Position numbers and translations under genes: made by a program. From Euryarchaeota archaeon UBA53 (GTDB lineage Archaea > Thermoplasmatota > Poseidoniia > Poseidoniales > Poseidoniaceae): a stretch of DNA of 7,292 nucleotides. The stretch lies in contig DAZU01000007.1 of assembly GCA_002507425.1 (NCBI GenBank), forward strand, positions 1 through 7,292, given 5' to 3'. This document shows positions 1 to 6,702 of the stretch, piece after piece. Every line of letters starts with the position of its first letter. Position 1 is the first letter of the stretch. Under the pieces are notes generated by a model. It worked only from the letters and a program-made list of their open reading frames with translations, was not told the DNA's origin and did no database searches.

Positions 1-1110
1 GATAAATCCGGTATTAGGTTAGAAGTAGCACGAAGTGCAGCAAAATCACTCAATCACCCTTTCCTATTAGCAAATCAGGTAGGCGGAAATGACGACCTTC
101 TATTTGACGGGCGTTCAATTATCGCATGGCCAAATGGTGATGCTATTTTGGCACCAGCTTGGTATGAGGGAATTTTGATTACAGATCTAGAAAGTCCAGA
201 AAGCTGTAATTGGTTAGGTGAAGGTGAGATTACATTCGTAAAGTCAGGTGATGATCTAGACCATGAAACCGACTTATTGGATGCAGTTATTACCGGCCTT
301 TCTGATTATTGTAGAAAAAGTGGAATCTCTAAAATTGTCCTAGGGTTATCTGGCGGTATTGATTCTGCTTTAGCAGCTTGCGTTGCAACAGCCGCAGTTG
401 GACCATCAAACGTAACTGGAATTTCAATGCCATCTAGACATTCCAGCCAGCATAGCATTGACGACGCCAAGGAATTAGCGGAGATTTTAGGGATTGAATT
501 TCTGATCAAACCGATCAAGCAAATGCACGCTACAGTCGACCAAGAATTGGATGAATTACTATCAAGTGGAAATCCTGTAGCTGCTGAAAATCTACAGGCT
601 CGCCTTCGCGGATTGATAGTGATGGCACATGCCAATGCAGGTGGCGCTATGGCAATAGCAACTGGGAATAAATCCGAGTTAGGTCAAGGTTATTGCACCT
701 TGTATGGGGATATGTGCGGAGGATATGCACCACTGGGCGACCTCTACAAAATGGAAGTTTACTCTCTAGCAAAAGAATTCAACAAACGCTTAGGGAAAGA
801 AGCTGTAAATGAGTCTACATTAACCAAACCACCGAGTGCTGAACTTGCTCCAAATCAAAAAGATGAAGATAGTCTTCCTCCTTATGTGATTTTAGACGAG
901 ATTCTTCGGCTCCACATCGAGGACGGATTAGATGCAACTGGGTTGATTGATCTTGGACACGAATCTTCAACAGTGAAAGATGTGCTAACTAGATTGTCAA
1001 AAAATGAACACAAACGCTGGCAGATGCCTCCAGCGCCAAGAGTTTCAAAACGTGCATTTGGTCAAGGGTGGAGGCAGCCTCTAGCTGCAAAACACGACTG
1101 GCGTCAATAG
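1..1110 (+). CDS. nadE: NAD+ synthetase, glutamine-dependent (3' part)
   Basis: This enzyme makes NAD+ from deamido-NAD+, ATP and glutamine, the last step of NAD biosynthesis in the cytoplasm. The frame is open from base 1, so the gene is cut at its 5' end. The visible 369 residues begin in the C-terminal part of the nitrilase-like glutaminase domain: NQVGGNDDLLFDGRS, encoded at about 82-117, is the signature that follows the catalytic cysteine in this family. The catalytic Glu, Lys and Cys lie upstream, outside the window. The synthetase domain follows. Its PP-loop ATP-binding motif SGGIDS is at 349-366, then come TGNKSELGQGYCTLYGDMCGG, PPSAELAPNQKDEDSLPPY and a C-terminal KRWQMPPAPRVSKRAFG, all close to the family consensus. 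A TTG near 148 could be mistaken for a start, but conserved domain sequence lies upstream of it. The stop TAG (1108-1110) lies inside the end of the convergent gene. No frameshift or missing synthetase motif is seen. The assignment is secure. Confidence 0.96.
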   Translation, partial: DKSGIRLEVARSAAKSLNHPFLLANQVGGNDDLLFDGRSIIAWPNGDAILAPAWYEGILITDLESPESCNWLGEGEITFVKSGDDLDHETDLLDAVITGLSDYCRKSGISKIVLGLSGGIDSALAACVATAAVGPSNVTGISMPSRHSSQHSIDDAKELAEILGIEFLIKPIKQMHATVDQELDELLSSGNPVAAENLQARLRGLIVMAHANAGGAMAIATGNKSELGQGYCTLYGDMCGGYAPLGDLYKMEVYSLAKEFNKRLGKEAVNESTLTKPPSAELAPNQKDEDSLPPYVILDEILRLHIEDGLDATGLIDLGHESSTVKDVLTRLSKNEHKRWQMPPAPRVSKRAFGQGWRQPLAAKHDWRQ

Positions 1111-2771
1111 ATTACGATCCATTCGTTTGTCAATTGTCCGTGTGCCCAAGAATACATTTCGAGTCCGAATTCGTTTGAATCGGCAATGAAGTAGACATTA
1201 TTTCCATCAATCCATAGGTCCCCATGGACTGCAGCAGCATGATTTTCGCTGCTATGGTCCCACAAGATGTCAATACCATATTCTGTTATCCCTACTAGTT
1301 GGCCTCCATCTAGAAATGTGTCTACTATGACAAATAAATTGTCTTCATATACTGTAAATTTGCTAGGACTACTGGAAGACATTCCAGATGCAAAGTCTGT
1401 GTGCATCCAAGCATGGTTACCATCACTTGCACATATTTCATAACCATAACCTGAAACTCCGCAAGAAAACCAAACTTTGTCATCAAAAATGACAGAATTT
1501 GAGTACAATCCAGCATCAATGATAGACGTATTGAGTGAACTTAATGTTAACAAAGAGGTGTTAAAAGAAAAAATTCCAGAGTCGTCGAAAACGATGTTCT
1601 CCCCAACCAAGTTCAAACCCATATTAGATCCAGCAAGTTGACTGAGTGTGTTAGTCATTCTTTGGAGACTATTATTAGTTGCCACATGTAATTCTAATTT
1701 ATTGTTATCACTCGAGGCAAAAAACCAGTAGTAACCATTGTGATATACAGCCTCAGAGTGTATCTCCGCATCATACATGGTCCCGTTGATTGATAATCCG
1801 TCATTTGTATTGTAAATTAAGATCTCATTTGCTGTGGTCAAATTATTATGAGTAATATCGATATTACTATCAGATTGCCCTCTAATTAATATTTGATTTT
1901 CACTAGATAATACGAGTTCATTTCCTACAACAACCAACTTTGAATTTGAGTTAAATGATAGACTAAGATTAGTTTCTTTCCATAGAGATGAATCATTAAC
2001 AGACCATAGGTCTAATCCGGAACCATCATCAGCATCGAACCATATTCTGTCTCTGAATTCTACAAAACCTAGACGTTCTCCTGGTTTAAAATCCATATCT
2101 TGTGAAATCAATTCAATATCTGAATCACCCATCTTATACAATAGACAATTACCGTCTTTTACAGCTGCGAAGACGAATAATGAATCAATCGCGTGTCCTC
2201 CATTACAGCCGGTTGAGAAAGAATCACCAGTGTTCTGATTGATATCGGTTAATCTTCCACTCGTGAGGTTTTCAAAGCACAGTTTTATTTGAGATTCAAC
2301 AATTCCACTTGTAGTATCATTTCCCATTTCTATGATCGCAGATTTTGTGCACGGCCCATATTCACCGGTATGGGCTTTAACGAAGGGAGAGAATCCATCT
2401 TGTCCATTTCCCCCATCAATTCCATCGCTACCATTGTAACCCCAATAACCTCTAACACCCATAGGGCCTGATTCTCCTTGCTTGCCGTGACAAATATTTC
2501 TTATGTCATCAACCTCTTGATTTTCAAGAATTGAATTTCTGTTGAAATCAATCCCAACCATTATGCTGAATCCTCCATCCTCACAACCGTGAGTACCTTG
2601 TAACGAATCGATTCTTGTTAGCGATGAGACTCCATCTTCGCCTGAAGTTAGGTTGTCGACATCCCCTGATTTTACAAATGCGAAAGTACTTAGCAATATG
2701 CAAGTTATTATTGCAGATACAGTTGTAATATTCTTCCAATTTCTTTTTTTGATTGATTTTTTGCCTGACAT
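1104..2771 (-). CDS. Secreted/membrane-anchored surface protein with DUF7151-like, collagen-like and ELWxxDGT-like parts
   Basis: A 555-residue protein of unknown function, probably exposed on the cell surface. A basic N-terminus (residues 1-13) precedes one hydrophobic segment (about 17-34), which acts as a signal peptide or anchor. There is no lipobox cysteine. Residues 52-97 have a Cys...GG...GxDxNxNxxLxxxEVDD...C pattern (C63, C94) that resembles the DUF7151 family. Residues 96-126 are ten unbroken Gly-X-Y triplets. A further cysteine pair (C141/C165) looks like a second, degenerate copy of the first module. From about 199 to the end there are spaced motifs of the form (W/Y)FxA...G.EL(W)...DG, near 199-216, 242-260, 348-366, 432-451 and 526-545. 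These resemble degenerate ELWxxDGT repeats and suggest a beta-propeller-like fold. The ectodomain has 11 N-x-S/T sequons. The ATG at 2771 is the only sensible start because it keeps the signal segment; no Shine-Dalgarno is visible. The gene is divergent from the AcnX gene and overlaps the nadE end by 7 bp. The gene is secure; domain names are by eye. Confidence 0.85.
   Translation of the reverse strand: MSGKKSIKKRNWKNITTVSAIITCILLSTFAFVKSGDVDNLTSGEDGVSSLTRIDSLQGTHGCEDGGFSIMVGIDFNRNSILENQEVDDIRNICHGKQGESGPMGVRGYWGYNGSDGIDGGNGQDGFSPFVKAHTGEYGPCTKSAIIEMGNDTTSGIVESQIKLCFENLTSGRLTDINQNTGDSFSTGCNGGHAIDSLFVFAAVKDGNCLLYKMGDSDIELISQDMDFKPGERLGFVEFRDRIWFDADDGSGLDLWSVNDSSLWKETNLSLSFNSNSKLVVVGNELVLSSENQILIRGQSDSNIDITHNNLTTANEILIYNTNDGLSINGTMYDAEIHSEAVYHNGYYWFFASSDNNKLELHVATNNSLQRMTNTLSQLAGSNMGLNLVGENIVFDDSGIFSFNTSLLTLSSLNTSIIDAGLYSNSVIFDDKVWFSCGVSGYGYEICASDGNHAWMHTDFASGMSSSSPSKFTVYEDNLFVIVDTFLDGGQLVGITEYGIDILWDHSSENHAAAVHGDLWIDGNNVYFIADSNEFGLEMYSWAHGQLTNEWIVIY
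2394..2486 (-). repeat. Collagen-like Gly-X-Y triplet run in the surface protein
   Basis: Codons 96-126 of the minus-strand surface protein encode ten consecutive Gly-X-Y triplets plus a closing glycine, with no interruption. Only one proline is present, so any triple helix would not be stabilised as in animal collagen. Short acidic and Asn-rich triplet runs of this sort are common linkers in secreted bacterial and archaeal proteins. The run directly follows the cysteine-bounded DUF7151-like module. Confidence 0.85.
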
Positions 2772-2848
2772 AAATAATGCAAGAAGTAATCAGATTAGAG
2801 TGTGGTGATAACAAAGTGTTGAAGGGAGAGTAATATCAGCATATCCCC
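2772..2848. promoter_or_regulatory. Divergent intergenic region (surface protein / AcnX)
   Basis: This 77-bp gap separates two head-to-head genes and must hold both promoters unless they start further inside the genes. It is AT-rich, with TAATAT at 2831-2836 and AAATAA at 2772-2777, but neither lies at the distance expected for an archaeal TATA box serving a leaderless start. A purine run, GAAGGGAGAG (2821-2830), resembles a Shine-Dalgarno, but its end is 18 bases before the ATG at 2849, too far for normal use. Nothing convincing is seen for the surface gene. The location is supported; exact elements are not. Confidence 0.4.
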
Positions 2849-4585
2849 ATGGAGTTACCTGAAAGGCTAGCGAGCATGCTCGCAGGCGAGGAGGGATTAA
2901 CTCGACAAAAAGCTGCGAGGTTGGTGGTAGACTTAGCGATCACTGCCAATGCTGAAGCCTTCATAGAAGTAGAGCATAGTCACGTTTCGGGTGTATCGGT
3001 AATCACTGGAGGACACGGGCTAAGAAGATTCCTTGCAGATTTAGCGGGTGAGGGTTCTGTTGCTATATCTACAACTCTGAACTCGGCTGGCTGTGATAAA
3101 AGAAAAATGGAAGAAATGGACATAGATTATCCAGACTTCCTAGAACAGCAGTTTGAAATTATCTCTGCATACGAAAGTCTTGGGATAGAAGCCACTCTTT
3201 CCTGTACGCCATATGATAGGGTTGTGGAAAGCAAATCGGGGTACGCTTCATGGGCTGAATCCAACGCAGTGGCCTTCTCTAACTCATGGACTGATCTTAT
3301 TACAAATAGAGAATCTGGATTATCTGCTTTAGCAACAGCGTTGACAGGCTATGCTCCATTGTGGGGTTTACATCTAGAAAAAAACCGTATTCCGAACATT
3401 GTAGTTGATGTAGAATGCGAGTTGAGCACCCTAGCAGATTGGTCAATTCTTGGAGATTGGATTGGCAAACAGGTTCGCCCTAGTTGGAATATACCCTACG
3501 GACCTATGCCGTTCATCAGAGGTTTACCTTCAAACGTAAGTTTTGCTTCTAAGAAAGCTCTTACAGCAGCAGCCGCAAATTATGGATGTCCTATGTTGTG
3601 GGCAGAGGGACTTACTGAGACTCCTATCCTTTCAGGCGAAGAGGAATCATTGACTTTTACAGAAGCAGATCTTGAATCTAGGTTCAGAGAATTAGCCCCA
3701 AAAGGACAAGTTGACTTGATTGTAATAGGGTGTCCTCAAGCAAGTCTTGAAGAAATACGAATCACGGCATCGGCGGTAAGATGCCATAGTGAGTTAGGAA
3801 TGAAGATTCCTGATGAACGATTATGGGTATTTACATCTGGGGAAAATTTTGATCTTGCTGAAGCAGATGGATCGATAGGTATTCTGGAAGAAGCAGGAGC
3901 TGTTATACTCCAAGATACGTGTCCTGAGGTTACTCCATACAATAGGAAATTATACAATCACTTGATGACGAATTCACTAAAGGCTGAACATTATTTAACA
4001 AGCGGCTTGAATAAAATACCAACCTCTGTTGGAACAATCGGAGATTGTGTGAATCACGCATTTAATCCTAATCTAAGTCAGGGAGAAGTTGTACCTCTAG
4101 AACCAAAAGCACAGCCGCAACATGCATCTTCAAAAACACACCAAACCGGTCACTTCACATCGACAGGTAGCGGACTTGACTCCCAAGGAGATTGGGTTGT
4201 TGAAGGTATAGCAATGGTTACCGATGTTCCAATAACCTATCTTGGATACGTCAATAGAGATACCGGAGTAATCGAGGAAACTGGTCATCCTCTTGATGGC
4301 AGGAGTATTCAGGATAAGGTGTTAATTTACCCTAAGGGTTCTGGTTCAACAGTTGCTCCATATGTTTTAATGGGTTTAATCTACACTTCGATGGGACCAA
4401 AAGCGATAGTCAACAAGGATGTGTGCTCTCTTACACTTCCTGCTTGTTCTCTTCTTAATCTGCCATACTCTCACGGATTTGAGAACGACCCTTGCATCGG
4501 TGTAAATGATGGAGATTTAGTCAGGGTTAGCAAAGTTTCCGAAAAAGTCACCATTGAAATCTTGAAAAGAGTTGATGAAGAATGA
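2849..4585 (+). CDS. Aconitase X family hydro-lyase, large and swivel parts in one chain (candidate phosphomevalonate dehydratase)
   Basis: A cytosolic dehydratase of the AcnX family (formerly DUF521 plus DUF126). Known members dehydrate 5-phosphomevalonate in the archaeal modified mevalonate pathway, or cis-3-hydroxy-L-proline in bacteria. The large part (about 1-405) has the family opening MLAGEEG, then SCTPYDR, AVAFSNSWTDLITNRESG, YAPLWGLHLEKNR, GCPQASLEEI, DTCPEVTP and a NSLKAEHY segment. Cys119, Cys295 and Cys358 sit in these conserved motifs and are the likely iron-sulphur ligands. A Gln/His/Ser-rich linker (about 406-446) joins the swivel part (about 447-575), which has HPLDGRSIQDKVLIYPKGSGSTVAPYVL. 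Archaeal phosphomevalonate dehydratases as I know them use two separate chains, so the fusion is notable. The GSTV loop resembles my recollection of archaeal small subunits. The ATG at 2849 is the first start after an in-frame stop at 2831-2833 and places MLAGEEG at the usual depth. The end overlaps the epimerase start by 4 bp. The family call is secure; the substrate is not. Confidence 0.9.
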   Translation: MELPERLASMLAGEEGLTRQKAARLVVDLAITANAEAFIEVEHSHVSGVSVITGGHGLRRFLADLAGEGSVAISTTLNSAGCDKRKMEEMDIDYPDFLEQQFEIISAYESLGIEATLSCTPYDRVVESKSGYASWAESNAVAFSNSWTDLITNRESGLSALATALTGYAPLWGLHLEKNRIPNIVVDVECELSTLADWSILGDWIGKQVRPSWNIPYGPMPFIRGLPSNVSFASKKALTAAAANYGCPMLWAEGLTETPILSGEEESLTFTEADLESRFRELAPKGQVDLIVIGCPQASLEEIRITASAVRCHSELGMKIPDERLWVFTSGENFDLAEADGSIGILEEAGAVILQDTCPEVTPYNRKLYNHLMTNSLKAEHYLTSGLNKIPTSVGTIGDCVNHAFNPNLSQGEVVPLEPKAQPQHASSKTHQTGHFTSTGSGLDSQGDWVVEGIAMVTDVPITYLGYVNRDTGVIEETGHPLDGRSIQDKVLIYPKGSGSTVAPYVLMGLIYTSMGPKAIVNKDVCSLTLPACSLLNLPYSHGFENDPCIGVNDGDLVRVSKVSEKVTIEILKRVDEE

Positions 4586-5481
4586 ATGTTCTGGTTACCG
4601 GCGGTGCTGGTTTCCTAGGCTCTCATTTGGTTGATAGACTAGTTGAAAGAGGAAATGATGTAGTCGTTCTTGATGATTTATCAAGAGGTGAAGAATCCCA
4701 CGTTTCCAAATCTGCCAAACTTATTCATGGTGATGTTAGAGTGTTAGAGGATTGGGAACTTGCGATTAAATCAAATCCTCCAGATATCATTCATCACCTA
4801 GCTGCCATTAACGGGACAAATCGTTTTCATAATGAGGCTGATTTAGTTGTTGATGTAAATGTTAATGGGACCATTAATGCGATTAATATTGCAAAACGAA
4901 CAGGTGCAAGAATGGTCTTCTACTCATCGCCAGAAGCATTTGGTGAGCAACACAATATGCCTTTGTCAAACTCATCAAATAGTGTCTTCAGTCCTCCATT
5001 CAAGCACCAGCGCCACTCATACGGTGTTTCAAAGTATTTGGGAGAGATTCTATGTCAGTTTGCAGTAAGGAATGGCAGTGATGTCAGAATTGTCAGACCG
5101 TGTAATGTGTATGGTCCACGCCTAAAAGGTGGAATAAACGGTCAGGTGGTATCAAAAATGCTTGAATCAGATCCTATAATGGTGCATGGTGATGGATTGC
5201 AAACACGTTGTATGACTTGGGTTGGAGATGTTATTGATGGAATGCTAAGGGTTGGTGATTATGATTTACCCCCTGGGTCTACATTTAATCTTGGATCTAC
5301 AGAAGAAATATCAATGCTTGATTTAGCAAAAATAATATCAAAAAAGCGCTCGATTGAGATAGAATTCTGCGAACCATATCACGGTGACAGCAAACGTAGG
5401 TTACCTGATGTTGAGAACAACAACCTCATTGGTTGGCTAGCTGAAACCTCTTTACACGTGGGAATCAATCAACTTCTGTAA
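4582..5481 (+). CDS. NAD-dependent epimerase/dehydratase (extended SDR, nucleotide-sugar type)
   Basis: An extended short-chain dehydrogenase/reductase, 299 residues, of the type that epimerises or dehydrates nucleotide-linked sugars in the cytoplasm. The NAD-binding Rossmann motif VTGGAGFLGSHL is at residues 5-16, with an acidic strand end (VVLDDLS, 28-34) that usually favours NAD(H). HHLAAINGT (71-79), the catalytic Ser region FYSSPEAFGE (113-122) and the catalytic YGVSK (Tyr147, Lys151) are all present. RPCNVYGPR (172-180) and VHGDGLQTR (201-209) form the substrate side. RRLPDVENNNLIGW (272-285) is the usual C-terminal signature. The usual SSSEVYG is changed to YSSPEAFGE. At 299 residues it is slightly short. 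Its ATG (4582-4584) shares ATGA with the stop of the AcnX gene, so translation is probably coupled and the two are one operon. The sugar and reaction cannot be read from the sequence; related proteins occur in polysaccharide clusters. The last 13 bp overlap the convergent flavin-protein gene. Confidence 0.92.
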   Translation: MNVLVTGGAGFLGSHLVDRLVERGNDVVVLDDLSRGEESHVSKSAKLIHGDVRVLEDWELAIKSNPPDIIHHLAAINGTNRFHNEADLVVDVNVNGTINAINIAKRTGARMVFYSSPEAFGEQHNMPLSNSSNSVFSPPFKHQRHSYGVSKYLGEILCQFAVRNGSDVRIVRPCNVYGPRLKGGINGQVVSKMLESDPIMVHGDGLQTRCMTWVGDVIDGMLRVGDYDLPPGSTFNLGSTEEISMLDLAKIISKKRSIEIEFCEPYHGDSKRRLPDVENNNLIGWLAETSLHVGINQLL

Positions 5482-6242
5482 TGGGTTGCAACATGACCCC
5501 AATCTTGAGGGCTCGGTGTTAGTCTGTCGACACCGTGTTGGCACAGTAGCGATAGTCCTTCTCTTGGTGGTATTGAGGATGGAACAATCATACTTTCCAC
5601 TCGCAGAACAACAAGTCTTGCAACGGCTCCTTCAGGGAGCGGATAGTCCTCAACAAGTCTACATTTCATCACGACAACTGCTAATGGGTGAATTGGTCCC
5701 TCACAATCAAGCAGGTTCCATTCACTTTCATCTGTGGGCGTACTGGCCAAGTCAACATCTTTTGCTGCTTCTTTTGTTGGGCACAAAAATTGTAGTTCAC
5801 ACTCACCACTCTTTACAAGATTGAGATACGTATCTCTCTTTTTTGCTTCCCTGTTTTGCGATAGAGACATTACAATCAATGGCGGTGTATTTGACACGAC
5901 TGACATACTTGTCATTGGTGCGACATTTTCTCTTTCTCCATCTCTGGTTGAAACAAGTGCTAACGGCCTTGGAGAAGCAGTTGAAGCAAGCCACTTACTA
6001 CGCGTCGAGTGATCTAACTCATCTATGTCAACCTCTAAATCGGCCTTCGAGAAGCTTCTTGTAAACCAGTGATCTAAATCGCCTTTCTCAACTTCCTCTA
6101 GTGCATATTGAGTGTAGTTTCGATATGCTCTCCATTCGGATATTATTTCTGGATTATCTCCCCTTTTTTCTTTTCGCTGAATCGACGCATCTGCATACTC
6201 TAGGCAATTTTGCAAAAATTCTATGACCGATGGTTTACTCAT
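5469..6242 (-). CDS. Flavin-reductase-like FMN-binding protein with an N-terminal helical extension
   Basis: A 257-residue protein with the FMN-binding split-barrel fold of the flavin reductase-like family, whose members reduce flavin with NAD(P)H or simply bind FMN. The core spans about residues 72-250. STASPRPLALVSTRDGE (87-103), NVAPMTSMSVVSNTPPLIV (106-124) and DTYLNLVKSGECELQFL (137-153) match the family's cofactor-binding region, and STPTDESEW (167-175) matches the later conserved part. The first about 70 residues are charged, probably helical and rich in aromatic residues (EWRAYRNYTQYALEEVEKGD, 36-55). They are not part of the normal family domain and I do not recognise them. I chose ATG at 6242, not the in-frame ATG at 6263, because a strong AGGAGG lies 7 bases upstream. 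It is the last gene of a three-gene minus-strand cluster. Its stop overlaps the convergent epimerase gene by 13 bp. The reaction and partner are unknown. Confidence 0.85.
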   Translation of the reverse strand: MSKPSVIEFLQNCLEYADASIQRKEKRGDNPEIISEWRAYRNYTQYALEEVEKGDLDHWFTRSFSKADLEVDIDELDHSTRSKWLASTASPRPLALVSTRDGERENVAPMTSMSVVSNTPPLIVMSLSQNREAKKRDTYLNLVKSGECELQFLCPTKEAAKDVDLASTPTDESEWNLLDCEGPIHPLAVVVMKCRLVEDYPLPEGAVARLVVLRVESMIVPSSIPPREGLSLLCQHGVDRLTPSPQDWGHVATHYRS

Positions 6243-6243
6243 T

Positions 6244-6702
6244 TTAGATCCTCCTTGTTTCATATTCTATTCTAGACATTAGGAATTTAGCGGGATTTCC
6301 AACCCAAACCTCATCCTTTGGAATATCAGATATCACAACTGAACCTGCTCCAACTACACAGTCTTTTCTCAAAGTTGCACCAGCAACAATTGTTGCATTA
6401 GCACCAATTACAACTCCGTCTTCCACAATCACTGGCGACCAATCTCCTCTAGAGGGGGGATGTCTGTCATTTGTTATTGTTGCATTGGGTCCTATGAATA
6501 CATCATTACCAATTTCACTTCCATCGGCAATGTAAACAGAGCCCTGAATTCTACAGTTCTTACCAATTATCACATTTTTACCAATATGGGATAGTGCACC
6601 AATATTTGTTCCGTCACCTATTGTATGGCTGCCCAGCATGCAAGGGTTCCATGCGGTAGCCCCACTGCCTAATTTGATAATCGAATTGTCTGATTCATTC
6701 AT
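6244..6702 (-). CDS. Left-handed beta-helix acyltransferase (hexapeptide repeat), likely nucleotide-sugar N-acetyltransferase
   Basis: A 152-residue cytosolic enzyme made almost wholly of hexapeptide repeats ([LIV]GxxxxI pattern: HTIGDGTNIGALSHIGKNVI, VYIADGSEIGNDVFIG, VVIGANATIVAGATL, CVVGAGSVV), which fold as a left-handed beta-helix trimer and use acetyl-CoA. VFIGPNATITNDRHPPSRG (residues 68-86) resembles the FIGPNVxFTNDxYPR loop of the WbpD/QdtC/WxcM-N group, which N-acetylates amino sugars on UDP or dTDP. The closing VWVGNPAKFL (132-141) is the usual VxGNPAK end. The length is normal for the group. The ATG at 6702 lies 8 bp inside the peroxiredoxin gene (shared ATGAATGA), so translation is probably coupled. 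The last codons, ACA AGG AGG ATC TAA, contain the ribosome site of the next gene. The fold is certain; the acetylated sugar is inferred. A maltose/serine-type O-acetyltransferase is less likely because of the TND loop. Confidence 0.9.
   Translation of the reverse strand: MNESDNSIIKLGSGATAWNPCMLGSHTIGDGTNIGALSHIGKNVIIGKNCRIQGSVYIADGSEIGNDVFIGPNATITNDRHPPSRGDWSPVIVEDGVVIGANATIVAGATLRKDCVVGAGSVVISDIPKDEVWVGNPAKFLMSRIEYETRRI
6250..6255 (-). promoter_or_regulatory. Shine-Dalgarno AGGAGG that sets the flavin-protein start
   Basis: On the minus strand AGGAGG is followed by ATCTAAA (7 bases) and ATG at 6242. It lies within the last codons of the acetyltransferase gene, whose TAA stop (6246-6244) is a single base before the new ATG. 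The spacing is ideal, so the start at 6242 is preferred over the upstream in-frame ATG at 6263, which would place this site inside the gene. A ribosome finishing the acetyltransferase would stop right beside the new start. Confidence 0.85.

Noticed and set aside
148..150. TTG at 148 as the nadE start
   Set aside because: Conserved amidase-domain sequence (NQVGGNDDLLFDGRS) is in the same frame upstream, open to base 1, so the gene begins outside the window.
306..635. Minus-strand open frame opposite nadE
   Set aside because: It is antisense to the strongly conserved synthetase core and has no coding signature of its own.
2690..2710. Lipoprotein signal (lipobox) at Cys24 of the surface protein
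   Set aside because: The residues before the cysteine are Ile-Ile-Thr within the hydrophobic core, not the small-residue lipobox, so a lipid anchor is not supported.
2581..2814. Minus-strand frame with an alternative N-terminus for the surface gene region
   Set aside because: It is in a different frame from the signal segment, DUF7151-like and collagen-like parts, and its translation lacks any domain pattern.
2821..2830. GAAGGGAGAG as the ribosome site for the AcnX gene
   Set aside because: Its end is 18 bases from the ATG, beyond functional spacing, and no in-frame start lies closer.
2849..4585. Classical TCA-cycle aconitase
   Set aside because: Motifs and the large-plus-swivel layout match the AcnX family, which is distinct from canonical aconitases of about 650-900 residues.
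5486..6064. Several overlapping plus-strand open frames between 5486 and 6064
   Set aside because: They lie opposite the flavin-protein gene, whose translation shows clear family motifs. Their own translations show no recognisable domain.
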